The position numbers and the translations under genes are program-made. The notes under the pieces were generated by a model. That model did not search any database. It was not told the DNA's origin and saw only the letters and a list, made by a program, of their open reading frames with translations. Source: Nocardia amamiensis (GTDB taxonomy: Bacteria > Actinomycetota > Actinomycetes > Mycobacteriales > Mycobacteriaceae). From it: a stretch of 64,000 nucleotides of DNA. Positions 57,576-64,000 of the stretch are shown here, piece after piece. The stretch spans positions 1 through 64,000 of the forward strand of contig NZ_JADLQX010000030.1 in NCBI RefSeq assembly GCF_015477605.1, given 5' to 3'. Position 1 is the first letter of the stretch, and each line of letters starts with the position of its first letter.

Positions 57576-58205
57576 TCAGCGCGCTGCCGCCGACTTTCCG
57601 AGCTGGGCCCGGACGACGCGCAGATCTGCGACGAACGCCGCGTAAGCCTCCGCGCGGTCGGGCGCGCGCAGCACTGCCGACGGGTGCACGGTGGCGACGA
57701 CTCGATAGCCGTCGGCCTCGATCACCTCGCCGCGTTGTGCGCTGACTTTGAACGAAGGACCGAGTACCGCCTGTGCGGCGATCGCGCCGAGGCATACCAC
57801 CAAGCGCGGACGCAACAGGTCGAGTTCGGCATCGAGCCATGCCGAGCAGGCGACCACCTCGGTGCGCCCCGGCGTCTTGTGGATCCGTCGTTTGCCGCGC
57901 TCGACGAATTTGAAGTGCTTGACCGCGTTGGTCACGTAGACCGCGTCGCGGTCGATGTCGGCCTCCGCCAGGGCGCGATCGAGCAACCGGCCGGCCGGAC
58001 CCACGAACGGCTGACCGACCACGTCCTCCTGATCGCCGGGCTGCTCGCCGATCACCACGACGTCGGCGTCCGCGGGTCCCGCGCCGAACACCGTCTGAGT
58101 GGCATGCTGGTACAGATCGCATCCCCGGCAATGGCAGGCGGCCTGACGCAGCCGCGCCAAGTCCGCGCCCTCGGGGACGAACTCCGCGGCGCCAGGGGCC
58201 TTCAT
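57576..58205 (-). CDS. udgX: UdgX-type uracil-DNA glycosylase
   Basis: 209 residues. Family-4-like UDG with GEQPGDQEDVVGQPFVGPAG, iron-sulfur-type cysteines (CHCRGC near 22-27 and later C residues), and the loop GKRRIHKTP with H109. That loop is the hallmark of UdgX, first known from Mycobacterium smegmatis, where H109 becomes covalently bound to the DNA after uracil excision. The position of the histidine matches exactly. Confidence 0.92.
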   Translation of the reverse strand: MKAPGAAEFVPEGADLARLRQAACHCRGCDLYQHATQTVFGAGPADADVVVIGEQPGDQEDVVGQPFVGPAGRLLDRALAEADIDRDAVYVTNAVKHFKFVERGKRRIHKTPGRTEVVACSAWLDAELDLLRPRLVVCLGAIAAQAVLGPSFKVSAQRGEVIEADGYRVVATVHPSAVLRAPDRAEAYAAFVADLRVVRAQLGKSAAAR

Positions 58206-58373
58206 CGCCCATCGCCTCCCGCGTCGACCGGGATCGCGACCGTCATGTGCCGACCTCCTCTGCTGCCTCGCGCTGTAGGTGGCATACCCGTTTCCGTGGC
58301 CTTCACGCGACGAGCGCGACCGGACCGTGCCACATGCTGAATGCGCGGAGAGAGGTCGGTATAGTCGCCGCGG

Positions 58374-59702
58374 ATGAGTAGTGTCAGCGCCACCGCCGAA
58401 ACGCCGATGTCCCATAACCGTCGACTCGGGCGTGTGCTTCGGCTGGCACCGGTCCTCGCGGTCGCGTTCTCCGCCTTCTGTCTGCTGAAGCCGGTCTGGC
58501 CCTTCGACGAGATCACCGGCGGATTCATCGACCTGCAGGTATATCGGCTCGGCGTGGACGCCATGCGACACGGCGCCGACATGTACGGCCAACTGCCGCA
58601 GACCACCATCGGCGCGGGTCTTCCGTTCATCTATCCACCGTTCGCCGCGCTCGCGCTGGGCCCGTTCGCGATGCTGCCCTGGGATGTGGCGGCGCTGAGC
58701 TTCTTCGTCTCCTCGGTGGCCGCGCTCGCCATCACGTTCTACGTGGTGGCTCGGCGGGTGTGGCCGGAGGAGTCGCAGCGCAGATCGGCGGTCTGGGCGA
58801 CGGCCTGCGCGACGCCACTGGGACTGCTGCTCGAGCCGATTCATTCGACGCTGGACTTCGGTCAGGTCAACCTGCTGCTGATGGCGCTGGTCGCCGCGGA
58901 TTGCCTGACGCACAAGCCGCGCTGGCGCCGGGGCATGCTGATCGGCATCGCCGCCGCGATCAAGCTGACGCCGGCGGCGTTCGTGCTCTATTTCCTGGTG
59001 CGCCGGGACTACCGTGCGGCAGCGACCGCCGCCGTCACCGGTGCGGCAGCGACGGCAGTCGGCTTCGCGATCCTTCCGAAAGAGTCGGTCAAGTACTGGT
59101 TCGGTGGGCTCGGTAACGTGTCCGGGCTGAGCGGGTCGGCGTTCCATACCAATCAGTCGATTCAAGCGGTCTTCGCCCGATTCGAGGTGCCCGAGCCCGC
59201 GTTCACCGTGATCTGGCTGGTGCTGGGCGCCGCGCTGCTCGCTCTGGTCGTGGCTGCGATGCGCCGAGCCGCCGACCTCCCGGCGCTCGCTCTGGCGATC
59301 AACGCCGTTTTCACCCTGCTCGTCTCGCCGATCTCCTGGTCGCACCACTGGGTATGGATCGCGCCCGCGTTGTTCGCCCTGGTCGGATACGCGACTCGCC
59401 TTCCCGGCAGGCGGGCGATCGGCTGGTGGGTGACGTTCGTGGCGACCACGGCGGTCTTCGTGATCGGTCCGCACAACTGGCTGCCCGACGGCGAGCACCG
59501 CGAAACAACGTGGACGCCATGGCAGCACTTCATCGGCAACACCTACGTCTGGTTCAGCGTCGTGCTGGTCGCGCTGTTCTTGGTCGGCAGCAGGCGAGGC
59601 GCCGCCACGCCGCGAGCGGAGCGACCGGGCACGCAGGCGGCTGAGTCTTCCGAGGTCGCGACGCCGGCGCTCACCTCCGCCGAAGTGGTCGGCCGCTCCT
59701 AG
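58374..59702 (+). CDS. GT87-family polyprenyl-phosphomannose-dependent mannosyltransferase
   Basis: 442 residues with about 10 hydrophobic helices. DUF2029/GT87 signature: DLQVYRLG (catalytic Asp at the first loop), PFIYPPFAAL, GQVNLLLM, and SPISWSHHW. In Corynebacteriales these enzymes (PimE-type) add alpha-1,2-mannose to phosphoinositides or lipoarabinomannan outside the membrane. Divergent from udgX. Confidence 0.88.
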   Translation: MSSVSATAETPMSHNRRLGRVLRLAPVLAVAFSAFCLLKPVWPFDEITGGFIDLQVYRLGVDAMRHGADMYGQLPQTTIGAGLPFIYPPFAALALGPFAMLPWDVAALSFFVSSVAALAITFYVVARRVWPEESQRRSAVWATACATPLGLLLEPIHSTLDFGQVNLLLMALVAADCLTHKPRWRRGMLIGIAAAIKLTPAAFVLYFLVRRDYRAAATAAVTGAAATAVGFAILPKESVKYWFGGLGNVSGLSGSAFHTNQSIQAVFARFEVPEPAFTVIWLVLGAALLALVVAAMRRAADLPALALAINAVFTLLVSPISWSHHWVWIAPALFALVGYATRLPGRRAIGWWVTFVATTAVFVIGPHNWLPDGEHRETTWTPWQHFIGNTYVWFSVVLVALFLVGSRRGAATPRAERPGTQAAESSEVATPALTSAEVVGRS

Positions 59703-59744
59703 CACGGCTCCTCGCCGCCCCGGGACCAGACCACACCGGACCGA

Positions 59745-60191
59745 TCAGCCCACGCCGGGTGCGGAGGGCGCGACGAAGAGGAAGCTCTTCTCCTCGATCC
59801 GCTCCTTGATGCGCCACTGTTCGTTGACGCGGACGAACGTGTCGAGGTACCACAGACCGCACAGCATCATGGTCGGCGGGCCATCGCCGCCGGACACCAG
59901 CATCGGGTTGTGGCACATCGTCCGCCCCGTGGCGGTGTCACCGTCGACGGTGATCGACGAATTGCTGATCAGGTGTTGGAAGGCCGGGAAATTCGGTAGG
60001 ACGGAGGCGAGGAACTTCTTGGTGGCGGCCAAGTCGCCCACCGAGCCGCCCATGGCCGAGTAGTCGATGTGCGCATCCGGGGTGAAGACCTCATCCAGCA
60101 GATCCCACTGCCGGGTATCGACCGCGTGCGAGTACCGCACCATCAAGTCTTCGATCTCGAGCCGATCCGAAATCTCCTGTAATGACAGCAT
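59745..60191 (-). CDS. SnoaL/NTF2-like protein
   Basis: 148 residues, NTF2 fold of the SnoaL_4 type (EIEDLMVRYSHAVDTRQWDLLDEVF near 13-37). Such domains act as small dehydratases, isomerases or binding proteins. No partner enzyme is adjacent, so its substrate cannot be inferred. Confidence 0.82.
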   Translation of the reverse strand: MLSLQEISDRLEIEDLMVRYSHAVDTRQWDLLDEVFTPDAHIDYSAMGGSVGDLAATKKFLASVLPNFPAFQHLISNSSITVDGDTATGRTMCHNPMLVSGGDGPPTMMLCGLWYLDTFVRVNEQWRIKERIEEKSFLFVAPSAPGVG

Positions 60192-60263
60192 GCCTGCCTC
60201 CGAGTCGCGTCGATGTGGCTAGATGCCACCAGGTTTCGACGGGCGGGGCAAGGGGCCGCCTCG

Positions 60264-60455
60264 TTATGTCCGGTGCGGCAGAATGTTCAGAACCAGTGTG
60301 ACCCCGGCCACGATGCTCGCGCCGGCCACCAGGGTGGAGAAGGCGGACTGCGTGAGCGCAGCGATACCGAGCGAAAAGGCAAGGCACGTGGCGAAAGCGA
60401 GCGCGCCGGTTCCCCGTTCCACACCGGCTATCCGGGTTGGTCGGTGATCCGTCAT
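60264..60455 (-). CDS. Small two-helix membrane protein
   Basis: 63 residues from ATG 60455. Two hydrophobic helices (about 14-34 and 36-58) after a basic start. Hypothetical. Reading longer upstream would only shadow the Tam gene. Confidence 0.55.
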   Translation of the reverse strand: MTDHRPTRIAGVERGTGALAFATCLAFSLGIAALTQSAFSTLVAGASIVAGVTLVLNILPHRT

Positions 60456-60576
60456 AGCTATGTGATACCCAGGCGAAGCCGTTACGAAACCGTGATACCG
60501 AGTCTGTTTTCTCCGGTTCTGGCGGCGAGCGTACAATACGTACGTACGGTTTGGTAGCGATGTTCCGGAGCGGACT

Positions 60577-61341
60577 ATGTGGGATCCCCAGCAATACCTG
60601 ACCTTCGGCGACCATCGGTCCCGTCCGTTCTTCGACCTGCTGGCCAGGATCGGGGCGACCGAGCCACGTTCCGTGGTCGACCTCGGCTGCGGTCCAGGGC
60701 ATCTCACCAGCGCACTCGCGCAGCGCTGGCCTGGCGCGAGAGTCCAGGCGCTCGACTCGTCACCCGACATGGTCGCGGCAGCGCGCGAGCGCGGCGTCGA
60801 AGCGAGCCTCGGCGCCGTGCAGGACTGGGAACCGGGCGGTGATACCGATGTCGTCGTATGCAACGCCGTCCTGCACTGGGTGCCCGAACATCCCGCCTTG
60901 TTGAGGCAATGGATGCGGCAACTTCCCACAGGGGCGTGGTTGGCCATCCAAGTTCCCGCAAACTTCGACGCGCCCTCCCATCGGGCCATCCACCAAGTAG
61001 CTGCCCGCGGCGAATGGCTCGACCGTCTCGGGCAGGCGGGCATCCTGGAACCCCAGGCCGTGCTCGATCCGGCGGGCTACGCCGACGTGCTCGCCGCCTC
61101 CGGCGGCGCCGTCGATGCTTGGGAAACGACCTACCTACAGCGTTTGTCCGGCGACAACCCCGTGCTCGGCTGGGTCGCGGGCACCGCGCTGCGCCCCGTC
61201 CGTGACGTCCTCGACGACGCGGAGTGGCGCGAGTTCACCGCCCAGCTCGCACCCCTGCTCCGTACCGCCTACCCCCGCCGGGCCGACGGCACTACCTGGT
61301 TGCCGTTCCGGCGAGTGTTCGCGGTCGCCCAGAAGCAGTAA
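60577..61341 (+). CDS. tam: Trans-aconitate 2-methyltransferase
   Basis: 254 residues. SAM-binding VVDLGCGPGHLT (38-49), then DSSPDMV and NAVLHWVPEH, and the family start MWDPQQYL of Tam proteins. It methylates trans-aconitate, which otherwise inhibits aconitase. Typical length. Confidence 0.85.
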   Translation: MWDPQQYLTFGDHRSRPFFDLLARIGATEPRSVVDLGCGPGHLTSALAQRWPGARVQALDSSPDMVAAARERGVEASLGAVQDWEPGGDTDVVVCNAVLHWVPEHPALLRQWMRQLPTGAWLAIQVPANFDAPSHRAIHQVAARGEWLDRLGQAGILEPQAVLDPAGYADVLAASGGAVDAWETTYLQRLSGDNPVLGWVAGTALRPVRDVLDDAEWREFTAQLAPLLRTAYPRRADGTTWLPFRRVFAVAQKQ

Positions 61342-61391
61342 CGAACCCGTGCCGGCGCGGCACCGGCAGTACCGGACAACCATTTGTCCGC

Positions 61392-61661
61392 TCATGCCGT
61401 CCACAGGAGTTGGTCGAGCCGGCTGCGCAGCTCGGTGGTCACCGCGGGCGGGCAGACGGACGGCAGTTCGGCGGCCACTCTGGCGGCCAGAACTCGCAGC
61501 TTGGTGTTGGTTTCCTGGGAACGAACACGCAGCAGGGTGAACGCTTCCTCGGCGTCGACTCCGTAGGCCAGCATCACCGCGCCCTTGGCTTGCTCGATCA
61601 CCGCCCGCGCAGCCGTCGGATCCAGGTCAGCGGCCGCCGCGCCGTCACCGTCGTCGCTCAC
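61392..61661 (-). CDS. Stand-alone ANTAR-domain protein
   Basis: 89 residues, nearly only an ANTAR domain (AARAVIEQAKGAVMLAYGVDAEEA, RSQETNTKLRVLAARVA). It lacks a sensory part, unlike the PAS-ANTAR protein at 37683-38366 which it resembles. Binds RNA hairpins; target unknown. Confidence 0.82.
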   Translation of the reverse strand: MSDDGDGAAAADLDPTAARAVIEQAKGAVMLAYGVDAEEAFTLLRVRSQETNTKLRVLAARVAAELPSVCPPAVTTELRSRLDQLLWTA

Positions 61662-61837
61662 AGTCGAGCACTACCCGTCGGCTGCGATCTGACACAGCTT
61701 CCGAGCTAACTTCCGACCGGCAGCGGGTCCTCCTCGTCCACTCGGAGGGTTGACGGATACCCCGCGGCTCGCGATACTTCGATCGTCATAGCGATTGCGT
61801 ATAACTTGTCCAGCAGCAACGCGACGGAGACAGATCA

Positions 61838-62119
61838 ATGATGATCCATACAGCAGTCGAAGCGTTCCTGATGGCTCAGGTGGAGGATCCCGTCCCGGAA
61901 GCACCACCCAATTCGGACAAGATCCTCCAGTTGCTCCGGTACTTCACATGGTTCGTGATTCTCTCCGGCGTCACCGGAATAATGTACGCGGGCGGGAAAT
62001 TCGCCTGGGAGAAATGGCAGGGCGGTCCGCTCGCGTCGGCGAAAATGCTCGCAGGCGGCATGGTCGGCGGCGTCATCGCCACCAGTGCGGGGACGATCAT
62101 GAACGCGCTGATCGGTTGA
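61838..62119 (+). CDS. Small membrane protein, two helices
   Basis: 93 residues (ATG 61841 also possible). An acidic proline-rich stretch at 15-27 precedes two hydrophobic helices (about 32-52 and 70-92) separated by a short charged loop. The shape resembles TrbC/VirB2-like pilins, but there is no secretion operon nearby, so this is not claimed. Confidence 0.65.
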   Translation: MMIHTAVEAFLMAQVEDPVPEAPPNSDKILQLLRYFTWFVILSGVTGIMYAGGKFAWEKWQGGPLASAKMLAGGMVGGVIATSAGTIMNALIG

Positions 62120-62179
62120 GCCGCCGGGTCGGCATGGTCGAGTCGAGTACGGCTCCACCATGCCGATCGGGTTCGCGGT

Positions 62180-62380
62180 TCATTCGGTGAGTTCGAGCTC
62201 CACCAATTGGCCTGGTGTGAACGATTTTTCGCGCCGATCGGCCTCCATGCCGAAAACCGCGACCACGAGATCGCCGCCGGGCTGGACCACTCCCGCTTGA
62301 GTGAGGGTGCCATACCCGACGACCGATTCGCCGATGTGGTCGGCGAGCTCTGCCGCGGGGATTCGAATTGTCTTGCTCAT
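62180..62380 (-). CDS. Small hypothetical protein
   Basis: 66 residues, strand-rich (VVQPGGDLVVAVFGMEADRR), no membrane part. Clean start with MSKTIRIPAAELADHIG. Unknown function. Confidence 0.6.
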   Translation of the reverse strand: MSKTIRIPAAELADHIGESVVGYGTLTQAGVVQPGGDLVVAVFGMEADRREKSFTPGQLVELELTE

Positions 62381-62553
62381 GGGGCACCTCTATCGATTCG
62401 AAGTCTCACTGTCGGCTGTGTCACTCTGCGCAGAACTCGATCCTAATCGGCGAGAACGTGGGCAGAACCCCCCTCTTGCCGCCGAATCACCTCCCGTCGA
62501 CCGGATTGCCGCAAACTCAACCGTCAGAGCGGAAATCGGTGCGCGGTAACGAT

Positions 62554-63015
62554 TTACACTCGGCGCCTTGATCGGTTCGTGACTGCCGGAGGCCGCGGTG
62601 CACCGCCCGCACCGGTCGCCAGCGCCAGCGCGTCGGCGACCTTCGCCCGGAAGTGCGGGCAGCCGCGGAAGTCCTCGGCGTCACAGTCCAGAGCATGCGA
62701 GATGGTCTCGAGTGCCGCTGTGGCCTGGGCGATGTGGACCACCAGCTGGTCGCGGTGCGCACGCAGCAGAGCGCGGCGGGCATTGCGGTCGGACGCTTCG
62801 GCGAACAGCGTGGCGAGCTCGTCGAGCGACAACCCGACCTGCTTGCCCAGCAGGATCATCGCCACCGTCTCCGCGTCGTCGTCGCGATATCGGCGGCGGT
62901 CCGCGCCGTCTCGGCGCGGAGCGAGCAATCCGGCGTCCTCCCAATGCCGCAGCACGTGGGTGGCCAGACCGAAACGTGCCGCGAGTTCACCGATCGACAT
63001 ATCGCCACCCGCCAT
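62554..63015 (-). CDS. MerR-family regulator
   Basis: 153 residues. MerR winged helix at the N-terminus (MSIGELAARFGLATHVLRHWEDAGLL), a dimerising helix, and a C-terminal CDAEDFRGCPHF segment with two cysteines that may sense a metal or oxidant. It follows a methyltransferase gene by 9 bases and is co-transcribed with it. The dyad upstream of that gene is a MerR-type site, so it probably regulates its own operon. Confidence 0.88.
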   Translation of the reverse strand: MAGGDMSIGELAARFGLATHVLRHWEDAGLLAPRRDGADRRRYRDDDAETVAMILLGKQVGLSLDELATLFAEASDRNARRALLRAHRDQLVVHIAQATAALETISHALDCDAEDFRGCPHFRAKVADALALATGAGGAPRPPAVTNRSRRRV

Positions 63016-63024
63016 ACCCGCACT

Positions 63025-63576
63025 CTAGGCGGCGTGAGCCGTGAAGCGCGCGTACAGCCCGATCGGATATCGGCGCGGACGCACCGTTTCCCGACGCACC
63101 GTCGCCGCAGGGAAGGACTGGCGCAGCGCGCTGAGCGCGGGCGCCGCGGGCACGAATCGGAAGTCGTAGATCGCCACGGTGCCGCCGGGCCGCAGCACTC
63201 GCGCCAGCTCGGCGATCGCCCGGTCCACCTCGGGCCATTCGTGCAGGCTCAAGCTCGACACGACCAGGTCGAAACTGTCGTCGGGGTAGGGCAGCGCGCC
63301 GACGTCTCCCACCGAGAACTCCGCTCGGCCGGCGAGAGTCCGTTCGGCGATCTCGATCATGTGCGGCGACAGATCCACGCCGTGCAGCCGCAGATCCGGT
63401 CGCCGAGAACCCACCCGCGCCACCAACTTGCCCGGTCCGGTTCCCACGTCGAGCACCCACGCACCTGGGGCCGTCGCGGCGTCGACATCGGCCGCGATCA
63501 GCCGGTACAGGCCACCGAGCAGCCGAGTGGCCCGGCGATCGTAGCCGCGGCTCTGCTTTTCTCCGAATGTTGTCAT
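63025..63576 (-). CDS. Class I SAM-dependent methyltransferase
   Basis: 183 residues. SAM motif VLDVGTGPGKLVARV (about 41-55), GVDLSPHMI, and PYPDDSFDLVVSSLSLHEW. UbiE/MenG-like fold; substrate unknown, perhaps the compound sensed by the MerR protein. First gene of the operon. Confidence 0.88.
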   Translation of the reverse strand: MTTFGEKQSRGYDRRATRLLGGLYRLIAADVDAATAPGAWVLDVGTGPGKLVARVGSRRPDLRLHGVDLSPHMIEIAERTLAGRAEFSVGDVGALPYPDDSFDLVVSSLSLHEWPEVDRAIAELARVLRPGGTVAIYDFRFVPAAPALSALRQSFPAATVRRETVRPRRYPIGLYARFTAHAA

Positions 63577-63612
63577 GATTCCCCTTTACTCACGGTGCCC
63601 ACAGCATGCGAG

Positions 63613-63633
63613 TTAAGGTGGACCTGAAGTCAA
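63613..63633 (-). promoter_or_regulatory. MerR-type promoter dyad
   Basis: On the minus strand TTGACT (63633-63628) is followed at once by TTCAGGTCCACCTTAA (63628-63613), a near-perfect dyad (TTCAGGT/ACCTTAA). This layout, a dyad in the spacer right after the -35 box, is what MerR regulators bind and twist open. Confidence 0.65.
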
Positions 63634-63647
63634 GGGAGCCGTGACTT

Positions 63648-63914
63648 CTACTGTCGCGCCGGGTACTTGTGGTCGAGCCACTCCTCGAACGTCGGCCCGG
63701 CGAGTATCGCCTCGGGGACCGGTCAGCAAGGCGCCACCTGCCTGCAGCTCATGATTCGGGCCGGTTTACCCTGTCGCGCGGCCGCTTTCGCCACGGCCGC
63801 GGCGAACTCGAACCCATGCGGCCCGGCGATCTCGATCATTTCGGCGCCGCTGTCCGCGATGGCCACGTCAGCCGGCTCCTCCGCGACCGTGCGGGCGGCG
63901 ATTCGCATCGCCAC
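63648..63914 (-). pseudogene. C-terminal remnant of an NmrA/SDR-type oxidoreductase
   Basis: One frame gives DVAIADSGAEMIEIAGP, as in the last third of NmrA-like NAD(P)-binding proteins, then a stop (63723-63725), then in the same frame FEEWLDHKYPARQ and a stop at 63648. The N-terminal two-thirds and the usual middle are missing. It looks like a decayed gene. Confidence 0.6.
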
Positions 63915-63989
63915 GTCCTCCGTGTGGATTGTCCGGCGAGTAGACGAAGTGCGGCCGTCGAGTGTGACATCTCGAACGGAGGTGAGCTG

Positions 63990-64000
63990 ATGACACCGAG
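63990..64000 (+). CDS. Start of a gene cut by the window end
   Basis: ATG 63990 is preceded by GGAGGTGAGCTG, a near-perfect ribosome site. Only three codons (M-T-P) are seen, so nothing can be said about the product. Confidence 0.5.

Noticed and set aside
61838..62119. VirB2/TrbC-like pilin
   Set aside because: The hydrophobic profile fits but there is no signal peptide cleavage pattern and no secretion genes nearby.
1..64000. tRNA, rRNA genes and insertion sequences
   Set aside because: None was recognised: no cloverleaf with conserved GGTTCGA/TTC arm, no rRNA blocks and no transposase with terminal repeats.

Overview
The window is high-GC actinobacterial DNA, most likely from Nocardia or a close relative such as Rhodococcus. 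Evidence is the codon use, GTG starts, ANTAR and SigF-type regulators, a chromosomal ectABCD operon, UdgX, and a plasmid replicon of the Rhodococcus/Nocardia theta type. It has two unlike parts joined at base 24482/24483.

Part 1 (1-24482) looks like a complete circular conjugative-type plasmid of 24,355 bp written with a 127-bp terminal redundancy: bases 1-127 recur exactly at 24356-24482. Gene order is as follows. (a) Cargo at 0.35-3.8 kb: two related family-2 glycosyltransferases, a RibD-type reductase and two unknown proteins. (b) A GntR/UTRA repressor (3.8-4.5 kb) facing repeated operators. (c) A compact, mostly overlapping transfer operon (4.6-14.9 kb) with a replication-relaxation family protein, a membrane-anchored VirD4/FtsK-like coupling ATPase, a free-standing copy of part of that ATPase, coiled-coil proteins, a DUF2637 membrane protein and a possible ssDNA-binding protein. 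Five of these proteins end in the same roughly 20-residue tail (GHAFAGLVN-x-R-x-R). (d) A 1.6-kb non-coding stretch holding three large inverted repeats. (e) parA and a small parB-like gene with repeated TGTATGGGC sites. (f) A minus-strand regulatory block with leaderless-type promoters. (g) A second structured non-coding stretch. (h) A BrnT/BrnA-like toxin-antitoxin pair and repB/repA. On the circle, the repA upstream region (128-350) is the likely replication origin and the divergent promoter of the cargo.

Part 2 (24483-64000) is ordinary chromosome. It opens inside an AraC-type regulator whose 5' end is missing. It then carries a PP2C phosphatase, an SDR and other oxidoreductases, GT9, GT4 and GT87 glycosyltransferases, small lipoproteins, and a stress block (CBS, BON, ChaB, DUF6328). 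A SigF module follows (STAS, PAS-ANTAR, anti-sigma, sigma) with several matches to the GTTT-N15/16-GGGTA SigF promoter. Next come a two-component system, ectABCD, an Erm-type methyltransferase, a kinase plus repeat-protein pair, an APC permease, a CoA-disulfide-reductase-like enzyme, UdgX, a Tam-like methyltransferase and a MerR/methyltransferase operon.

On the plasmid, the GntR protein probably restrains the transfer operon, ParA/ParB-like and RepA/RepB provide maintenance, and BrnT/BrnA provides addiction. The coupling ATPase, its partial copy and the shared C-terminal tail together are the best candidate for an undescribed system. On the chromosome, SigF and its partners probably drive the neighbouring stress genes.
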